This document shows, one piece after another, positions 18,206 to 25,642 of a stretch of DNA of 25,642 nucleotides. The stretch covers positions 1 to 25,642 of the forward strand of contig MU404258.1 in the NCBI GenBank assembly GCA_022695795.1, read 5' to 3'. The position numbers were made by a program, and so were the translations under genes. This stretch comes from Biscogniauxia marginata (Eukaryota > Ascomycota > Sordariomycetes > Xylariales > Xylariaceae). Under the pieces are notes generated by a model, which saw only the letters and a list, made by a program, of their open reading frames with translations, ran no database searches and was not told the origin of the DNA. The number at the start of each line of letters is the position of its first letter. Within the stretch, counting starts at the first letter, position 1.

Positions 18206-18976
18206 TCAAACCTTTCCCAATAAATAACACAACGACGAGACTTGTCTAGATTATCCTCCACCAAGGTCAAGATATAATCGTGCTTCACAGATCTCCTTCT
18301 AGTTCGTCAATATATCCAAGGTCACATTGAATGATTGAATAGATTGAGTAGACAGACATAGGGCCACCTGGCTATCAATAATGGAATTGCTCACCCTTGG
18401 CTACGGCTTCAGAATATAAACAGGCTTTAAACACGACTCCAAGGTATAGCACAGTATGTAAGGGTACGTATATTGCTTTTTGTTGCGATGGAGAGAGAAA
18501 GCTCCTCTCCTCTCCAGGCTTACTATCCTAGTACTATATACATCATAAAGCATAAGCCACATGTCCGTGACACATCATAGTATATAGTAATAACCTATCT
18601 ACAGCTTAGAGGCCAGAAATCGATACTGATTGCGCCAATAGGTTCAGTGATGCAGTAAGCTTACGTAGCAACGCCGGACAGATGACCCATATGACGACTG
18701 CGATTGTGTCGATGAGTGCTACGATCTTCTCCGGTATGGCTGATCCTGTATGACCATCTCCAGTGTGCTGGATGTAGCGCAGCCGTCTTTTCCCGGTGTT
18801 CCAGGTGAATGCTACCCTCTCCGTTTCTGGCAATAATAAGATTCCGACCCTTCATAAAAGACGATATATTGTCAGATAGTTATGTTTCTGCAAGAACATT
18901 GTTCTTGGTCTCTTTGACTGCTTTCCATCAAAGTCTTCCTCAAGAGCGTACTAGTTTGGTACACAATCATTCCAAC
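18206..18976. other. Region upstream of the SDR gene, no gene supported
   Basis: About 770 bp. A minus-strand 75-codon ORF (18606-18833) has one hydrophobic stretch but only a TTG start and no recognised family. The right part should hold the promoter of the SDR gene at 18977. Confidence 0.4.
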
Positions 18977-20056
18977 ATGGCCTCTCCGCTGCCCAACAGT
19001 CGTGTCCTGATCACAGGGGTAACAGGCTACATCGGCTTCCACGTACTCCTAGGCGCTCTTCGCGCCGGTTGGGCCGTTCGCGCCACCAGCCGATCTCAAG
19101 ATAAACTCGACGCCCTTGCATCTCACCCCGTGGTCCGAGCCACCGGGCCAGCAGTCGCTCTTCTCGAGCTGGTGAAAGCGCCGGCCTTCGACGAAGAAGC
19201 CGAACTGCTCGAGTTCTATAAGGGTGTGCTACGGGGCGTCACACACATCATCCACGCTGCCGCGCCGCTAGGGCATCCAGAATTGGACTCCGACTCGCAA
19301 ATCCTACGACCTCTTATCGCCAGTATAAAGGGGCTGATCCCGGCCATCGAGGCGACTGACCCGCCTATCCGTCGTCTGATAGTGACGTCCTCGATCATGG
19401 CCAACCTCGATGGCTATCCACCAGACCCAACGACTAGAGTGACACCTGAAACCCGAACAGAGCTTCCGAGTGCGGAGGCCCTCGCGGCGCCTAACAAGAG
19501 GTCCATTCGAGCTTACCAACTCGGCAAGCGGATAATCCTCGACATCGTAGACGACTTCGCGCGGCGGTCGCGCACTACCGACGTCGTGAACATCTTCCCC
19601 GGGTACGTGCACGGCGGGAACGACGGGGCTACCAATCTGCAAGAATTGGACGCCAGTATCTTGTTCTACATGCGCCTCATCCTAACGGGGGTGAGCCTTC
19701 CCGCTCCGCGCGTCAACTGCGCAATCCATATCAAAGATACCACAGCCGTGCATCTTGCAGCCCTTGACGAGACGAAGGTGCCCAGGACGCTAGGTAAGTC
19801 GGCAAACCTGGGTGTTACGATCCCTGTGGACCACAATGATTCCTGGGCCATCGTGGAGAAGCACTTCCCAGACGCGGTCGCGGCTGGTATATTCACTCGG
19901 GGTAGTGAACAAATGATGATGTGTAGGTGGGACGCGACGGAGACCGAGAAGCGGCTAGGTATGAAATTTAGGAGCTATGAGGAGATGGTAGTTGACTTTG
20001 CGAAGCAATACTTGGAGTTATTGGCACAGAGTCAGTCTGGGAAAAGCACCTCTTGA
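18977..20056 (+). CDS. NAD(P)-dependent extended SDR (epimerase/dihydroflavonol-reductase-like)
   Basis: A single-exon protein of 359 residues. It begins with a beta-alpha-beta Rossmann fold, RVLITGVTGYIGFHV, with the glycine pattern Gly14-x2-Gly17-x2-Gly20 of extended short-chain dehydrogenases. IIHAAAP (91-97) and IVTSS (135-139) follow, with the catalytic serine at 138 or 139; the active-site pair Tyr180-x3-Lys184 reads YQLGK. The layout matches fungal epimerase/dehydratase-family proteins related to dihydroflavonol-4-reductase and cinnamoyl-CoA reductase, which reduce carbonyl groups with NADPH; the substrate cannot be read from sequence. The last residues are Ser/Gln/Lys-rich. The ATG at 18977 (CCAACATGG) is preferred because the Rossmann fold starts nine residues later; an in-frame ATG at 18809 would add 56 residues unlike anything in the family. 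It is the last gene before the right AT-rich block, with no other biosynthetic genes nearby. Confidence 0.9.
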   Translation: MASPLPNSRVLITGVTGYIGFHVLLGALRAGWAVRATSRSQDKLDALASHPVVRATGPAVALLELVKAPAFDEEAELLEFYKGVLRGVTHIIHAAAPLGHPELDSDSQILRPLIASIKGLIPAIEATDPPIRRLIVTSSIMANLDGYPPDPTTRVTPETRTELPSAEALAAPNKRSIRAYQLGKRIILDIVDDFARRSRTTDVVNIFPGYVHGGNDGATNLQELDASILFYMRLILTGVSLPAPRVNCAIHIKDTTAVHLAALDETKVPRTLGKSANLGVTIPVDHNDSWAIVEKHFPDAVAAGIFTRGSEQMMMCRWDATETEKRLGMKFRSYEEMVVDFAKQYLELLAQSQSGKSTS

Positions 20057-20990
20057 TATTAAGTAAAGGAGAAGACATTTGTGAGCTTCTTCCTCGGACT
20101 AGTTAAATCACAGTAAGACATGTTGCTATATCATACTGCTAATCTTGAATGTCTCGTGAAAAGGTATATTTCTTACCTCTTATCATAATTATCTCACATA
20201 ACCCAAATTTCCCTTCTCCATTTTTCTTTCTGTTTTAGTGGAACGCTATTCTTCGACTTCATGATCCATCATGTAAGCCAGGCCGATATGGTCAATATCG
20301 CAGCCACCTGATGCTAGGGCCAAAAGCTGAACGGCAGTCCAACTAGCTGCCATAAACCACGCTGGGATATGTAGGTGCACCGCGACTGTCACTATTCTGA
20401 AACCTCTCATCTTAATACAGTCTTGGAGGGTTTTTGTTAACTAAAGCATCATCGCTCTGCAAGATACATATCGTCCTAGGAAATAGCCAATCCCGTGCAG
20501 CTAGAGATCGACTTGTGATGCCAAAATTACTACCAAGAGGGTTTTAGTTAGAGTGCAACCAACGCTCCTCATAAGAAAGAATGCTATATGTATCTCAGAA
20601 GGTGAGTGATATCATCACAGTTCCTCGTTGTGTGAAGAAGCAGTATGAATATGACGTGTGCTAGCCGTAAGAAAAGCAAAATCTAGGCCTCAATCATGCT
20701 ATGATGCTCTATTATTAAGCTCCATTAGATGATACTGGAGCGGGCCATGATCTTACCACCACAGCAGTGGCATTAAAGATGTCTCTAGGGACCCGTAATG
20801 TTACCTCCTGGGGCACGCTGTCTCTTGAGGCCTGTCCAAATTGATTCGACTAGGGTGATGACGAGAAGCAACACCTACACGATACACACTGGAGGGTTAA
20901 TTATATAGAAGATAATCATGCGGCCTAAGGTGTTTGAGGATTGGGAGTAAAGCTGGCTTTAACAAGGTTGAACTAAGACGTTATTCTAAT
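20057..20990. other. Intergenic region up to the right AT-rich junction, no gene seen
   Basis: About 930 bp of balanced-composition DNA with no coding frame or RNA gene recognised. The first part should include the SDR 3' untranslated region. Composition turns AT-rich sharply at about 20985-21000. Confidence 0.5.
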
Positions 20991-21074
20991 GTTTTAAAAG
21001 ATATATATAATAAATTAGGTATTTAAAGGAAATAATAAAGCGTTATTATTTTTATATTATAAAAATATTTATTA

Positions 21075-21688
21075 ATATATCTTATAAGTAAGTGGGCTAT
21101 AAAAACGAGTAAGTTAGTTTTTATAACTTTCGTAATTTTAATTATTAAAAAATATTTACGCGGCATTAAAATTAATTAATAATTATTATTATTTAAATTG
21201 TTTTTTTTAATTTTATATTTTAAAAACTAAATACTTTTTTTATATTAAGTATTTAGTTTTTTAATATATAATTTAAATTAATTAATTTATAAATAATATA
21301 TTTATTATTATTATTAAAACGCATAAAATTATATTTATATATTTTTTAAATAAAAAAATAAAAAAATATTAACTTATTTATTTTAAAACTTAATAATATT
21401 AATAAAAACTTGAATAACTTATATAATTAAATATAAACGGTATTATTTAAAAATGAGTTATTATAAATTAATAACACTTTATAATGTTTTTTATATAATA
21501 TTATAAAAACGAAATAACGACATATTTATATAATTAATTATAAAACTAAATACTTAAAAACTTATATCTCACGAAAAATAATAATCGTTTAATATATTAT
21601 TAATTTAAATAATTAGTTATTTTTTCCTCGTTTAAATTATATTATCGTAATAATAAAATTTTTATTATAAACATAATATAAAACACGT
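21075..21688 (+). mobile_element. RIP-degraded TIR element, relative of the left-flank family
   Basis: Starting after a TA at 21073-21074, the sequence reads ATATATCTTATAAGTAAGTG, a mutated form of the intact element's ACGTGTCTTATAAGCGAGTG. The next 130 bp match the reverse complement of 2200-2322 almost throughout, including the AATATTTACGCG block and a long AATTAATAATTATTATTATT stretch; weaker similarity continues to about 21300. The right limit is set tentatively at the AAACACGT before TA at 21689-21690 and is uncertain. No transposase frame remains. Confidence 0.6.
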
Positions 21689-21714
21689 TAAAAAAACTAA
21701 ACCTTTAATTTCGT

Positions 21715-22185
21715 TGTTACGAACCCAACCTATTAGAGGGGTTTCCTACAAGGGTGTTAAGACTTAAACCATGAGGATGTTAATAGGATAAAGGATTTAA
21801 ATGTAATATCACGTGACATAAATCAGAATGGATAGAGTGATCTAAGTGTATTCATTTAGCAGTGTGAGATAAATCACTATAAATAAGGTGATTTAAAGGT
21901 ATTTAACATATTAGTTATAAGGAATGAAGGACAAAATGAATAAATATAAAAAAAAGGGGATTTCTTATATATTTAATTATTTATTCGAGTTTTTTAGTTA
22001 TTAATCTAAAACTATAATTATTTCTTAATATTATAATGAAAATAACTTAAAATCTCTTTAACAAACAAGATATTATAAATTACTTAAATTAATTTTAATT
22101 TATTATTACTTTTAAATTAAGAAAACCTAATACGTATTTACTTATAAAGTTAATTAACTAGAAACATATAAAAAGGTTCGTTACA
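21715..22185 (+). repeat. 5' LTR of a Ty3/gypsy-like element
   Basis: It begins TGTTACGAAC and ends GTTCGTTACA, so the termini are TG...CA and form a 9-of-10 inverted repeat, as retroviral-type LTRs do. Length is about 471 bp. The right half is shared with the left-flank copy (about 455-706); the left half is not. Decayed gag/pol-like sequence lies to the right, so this is the 5' LTR of a plus-strand element. Confidence 0.75.
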
Positions 22186-25100
22186 TTTTAATAACTCTTT
22201 AATTAATGTTTAATATTGGTTTAAAAAAAGGGATTCTCGGTCGAACCGTTTTAAAATAAGCATGCCTCTTAAAACTAGAAAGTAACAAAAAAGAAAGAAA
22301 TAAAAAAACAATAATTAATAAGCTTTTAAACGAAAGCTTTAGATTTTTTTACGATATAATAAAAAGGTTTAAAAAAAACTAACATAAAAATTAATTATAA
22401 TTATAACTAAAAAAAAGCCTTAAGAGGACACCTTTAAAGCTTAAAAAAATCGTTCGAGAAAGAAAAGGAGAAAAAAGAAACACCTAAAAAAGAAAATAAA
22501 TAAGCAAAACAACCTTTACCTCTTAGAAATAAATAGCCGAAACCACCTTTAAATAATAGCAACCCTAGCAACTTAAACGATAAAAATAACATAATAACCC
22601 TTAATATAAAAGGTTTTAAACTAATTATATTTAGTAAATATAATGAGTCGAGTGATTTAAAAGGATTTTTAATTTAAATCGGAATTTATTTACGGTTTTA
22701 TCACGAAATAATTACTATTAAAAAATAAAAGGTTTTTACGGTATTTTAGCTCCTTATCGGAATTACCTTAACCTAGTTTTAACCAGTGTTAAAAAATCAC
22801 TTAAATAATAAATAAAGCGCTTAAAAAGACATAAAAAAGGTTTTTAAAGATTATAAAAAGTTTAAAAAATAATTTATATTTATATTTAGCAATTTAATTC
22901 TTAAGTAACAAGCCGAAGTTTAACTTTATAAATTAAAATAAGATAAAAAGGCCTTAAATTACGTTATTAAATTTAAAAAACTCGCAAGTTAATCGTAATT
23001 ACCTATTAAAAACTTATATTATTTGTTTTATTAAGGATTAAAAGACTATATAAAAAAAGGAACCTAGAAAAGTTTAATAACTACGTTATAATAATAATTG
23101 CTATTAATAACGAAAACTTTAAACGATACCTTAAAAAGAAAAAAACGATATAACGAAAAAACGGCGATTAATAAAAAAGAGGAAATCATAAAAGTGGTGC
23201 CAAAACAAGGAAAAACATTAAAACTAAATTAAACCTTATTAAAATTAACGCTACTTAAAAGGAGTAAAAAACAAAATAAATCAATTATTAAATGTTTTAA
23301 TTATAAAAAGAAAAAACATTATAAAAATAAGTGTTAAAATCTTAAAAAATAAAAAATAAAAATAAAAGGGATTTTTTAACTTAAAAAAAAAACCTTCGAA
23401 ATAAAGGTTTATTTCGAAAATAATAAAGAAATAAATTAAGTATTTATTATTACTATTATTAAAGTAAAAAAGGATAAAGAAGTCTTTATAAAAAAAGTTA
23501 TAAATATTATTAAGTTAACCGCAAAAATTATTTAAAGCACGACTATTTATATTTAAGGTACCTCACACTAAAACAAACCAAGTAAAGATATAACAAAAAC
23601 GAATTACTATATAAATACGATATTTATAAACTAAGATACGACTTAAGAATTAAGTTAAATTATAATGGGTTACATTAAAGCCATTATAACGACGATAAAT
23701 ACGAAATATATTAAAAAAGAAATAAATATAATAATTTAAACCGGAAGTTTTATATAAATAATAACTACGATATTTATTAAAACCTAAATAATACTAGTTA
23801 ATTTAATAGGTTATTAAGTGAAAAACTTGAATTAAAACTAAAAATAGTAAAATAACCAAAAAAAACATATATCGTTATATTAAAGCTTTTATATTAACGA
23901 CGTTTATTAAGTACATTAAAGCTTTAAAAATAAAGCTAGTTATTATTCTTAAGAACTAAAAAGCGATAACATGAAAAAAATAAATATATTTATAATAACG
24001 TCTCATAATAACTATAATATTTTAAAGCATATTATTTTTATTTAAGTTCCGAAAGAAATAACAAAGTAATTATTAAGGGTTATATATATTACACCTTAAT
24101 ACTATGCAATATACACGATTTACTTAAAACGGGGTTCGAAAAAAACGAAATTAAAGAAGAATTATAAGAATTATAAAAGGAATTATATTTTTTATGTTAA
24201 CTCGAAAAAAAAACTAAATACGATATTAATTTATTTAAATTTATAAAAAAGCACTTAATAAAAGAATAAATAAAAATATATGCGATTAAATTAAGTTATA
24301 AACGAATTATTAAAGTATATTTCAAGAAAAAGGGAGAGTTTTTAAAAATATATATAAACTTATAAAGAAATATTAAGTTACTTCTAACAAGCAAATCCGA
24401 GAATTATGCCTTTTATTCGAAAATAATTTAAAACCTTAAAAGGCTTCGAATTAATAAAAAAAACAAATTTAAGTTATAAAAAAGCCCTCGAAAAAGAATT
24501 AAAGTTTTAATATATAAAATTTTATATAAAAAATAAACTTTTTACTCCTTATTACTAAAAAGGTAATTAAAAAGACTATTTAAATAACGATTACTAGAAA
24601 TACGTTTTTATAAAAGCCGTAATGATTTAAAGAAACTTAAAAAAGAGAAAACGTGAAAAACCAAAAAACGATAAAGGCTCTCGCTAGTAAAGCAACGAGA
24701 AGCTATAAATAACAAGTTTTTATACGAAGTTTAATTAAGACTTAATAATGCCATTATAATTAAGGTTAAATATAATAAAAAGAAATATAAAGCCCTTATA
24801 AACTTAAAAATAAATAAAAGTTATATTTTAATCGAGGTAACTTAAAAAAATAACATATTATAAATATATAAATAAAGTTTATATAAATTATAAAACTTTA
24901 AAAAAAATATTTAATTACGAGAATAATAAAATGCTAAAAAAATAGTTTCTTTTTTAATAACCATTTAAAAACATCTTAAGTAAATCATTTTTAATATTAT
25001 ATATATATTAAATCGCGATATAATCTTAAGAATAAATTAGTTTAAAAGAAATAAATCACAAATAAATTTCGAGATAAACACGCTTCATTAAAATTAAAAT

Positions 25101-25642
25101 TAAAAGGAGTTAATTATTACAAGTTATAAAATAAGTACCGTAAATAACATTAAAAAACGGATATAAAGATAAAACATATCACTTATATAATTCAAGTAAC
25201 TAAACCTAAAGATTTAATAAAAAGAGTACTACGTAAATACTTTTATTTCTATAAATTATTTAAAAATAAAATAAAAAAAGAATTACTAAAATATAATTAA
25301 TAAGATTATTAAATTTATTTTAAGGAAAAAAAATAGCTAAAATTATTTTTAATATATTTTATAAATTAAGAAAAATAAAAGGTATTATAAAAAGGAATTT
25401 AAAAGGACCTTAATAAGGAATATATTCGAAAATTAAAGTCCTCGTTAAAATACCTAGTAATTATAGTATTAAAGGTCGATAAAAACGGAAAATAACATGT
25501 TAATAAAAAAGGAAATTTAGTGTAACGATAAATAATTAATTATTAATACCTTAATAAGGTAATAAAAAAACAAATACTTATTATTATTAATAAAACTTAT
25601 AAAAAGGCAAATTAATAAGGCTTAAATCTTTATAACATTAAA
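22186..25642 (+). mobile_element. RIP-inactivated Ty3/gypsy-like retrotransposon body, cut by window end
   Basis: Scattered remnants appear in expected order but in different frames. At 23293-23334 a CCHC zinc knuckle can be read (Cys, X2, Tyr in place of Cys, X4, His, X4, Cys), the Tyr explained by TGT-to-TAT. Near 24765-24835 the frame reads KYKALINLKINKSYI, matching the aspartic-protease start KALIDSG with Asp, Ser and Gly altered by transitions. At 25466-25642, VLKVDKNGK and, in the same frame, YLNKVIKKQILIIINKTYKK resemble the first reverse-transcriptase block (KKDGK...LNxVTxKxRYPLPLI). RNase H and integrase would lie outside the window. Multiple TAA stops make it non-functional. The zinc-knuckle-to-protease spacing (about 1.5 kb) is unusually long, so an insertion or a second element is possible. 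Confidence 0.65.

Larger units (their letters stand above)
20990..25642. other. AT-rich, RIP-like transposon-relic block (right flank)
   Basis: From here to the window end the sequence is dominated by A and T, with stops in all frames. It contains a relic of the TIR family also seen on the left, an LTR and a retrotransposon body. Where ancestral protein motifs can be read, the changes are those expected from C-to-T or G-to-A mutation on either strand. Confidence 0.9.

Noticed and set aside
18606..18833. 75-codon minus-strand ORF with a hydrophobic stretch
   Set aside because: It has only a TTG start, no recognised family, and competes with another frame starting at an ATG at 18855; too weak to call.
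18977..20056. SDR gene as part of a secondary-metabolite cluster
   Set aside because: No synthase, P450, transporter or cluster regulator is visible in the neighbouring sequence.

Overview
The window looks like nuclear DNA of a filamentous ascomycete (Pezizomycotina; class not resolved, Sordariomycetes plausible). Supporting signs are short 53-63 nt introns with CTGAC/ACTAAC-type branch points, HET-domain and nucleoside-phosphorylase-type (NLR-like) gene remnants, a signature-amidase remnant, and flanks of extremely AT-rich, stop-riddled transposon relics of the kind left by repeat-induced point mutation (RIP).

Layout. Positions 1-2940 are an AT-rich block: a perfect 13-bp satellite, an LTR, a long palindrome and several copies of a terminal-inverted-repeat element. 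From about 2941 base composition switches abruptly to ordinary gene-like DNA. Positions 2941-7430 form a transition zone of decayed genes (amidase, unidentified ORF remnants, a nucleoside-phosphorylase domain) around one apparently intact, spliced, secreted M14 metallocarboxypeptidase (5458-6878). Positions 8336-20056 hold conserved genes: the GPI-anchor glycosyltransferase PIG-A/Gpi3 (minus) and the DEAD-box ribosome-biogenesis helicase Dbp6 (plus), which diverge from a shared 564-bp promoter carrying a cluster of GATA sites; a broken HET-domain gene; a tRNA-Gly(UCC); the vesicle-fusion ATPase Sec18/NSF (minus, one intron near its 3' end); and an extended short-chain dehydrogenase (plus). From about 20990 to the end the AT-rich state returns: a relic of the same inverted-repeat family seen on the left, then an LTR (21715-22185) leading into a RIP-mutated Ty3/gypsy-like body that runs off the window.

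Functionally, the core is housekeeping: GPI-anchor synthesis at the ER, 60S ribosome assembly, SNARE recycling, and glycine decoding. The accessory component is the secreted carboxypeptidase and the SDR reductase. No operon-like or dedicated novel system is evident. The most unusual content is structural: a gene island bounded on both sides by related, inverted transposon relics, with secreted and self-recognition-type genes decaying at or near its edges. Gene identities come from reading the translated protein and remembered family motifs; no database search was run.
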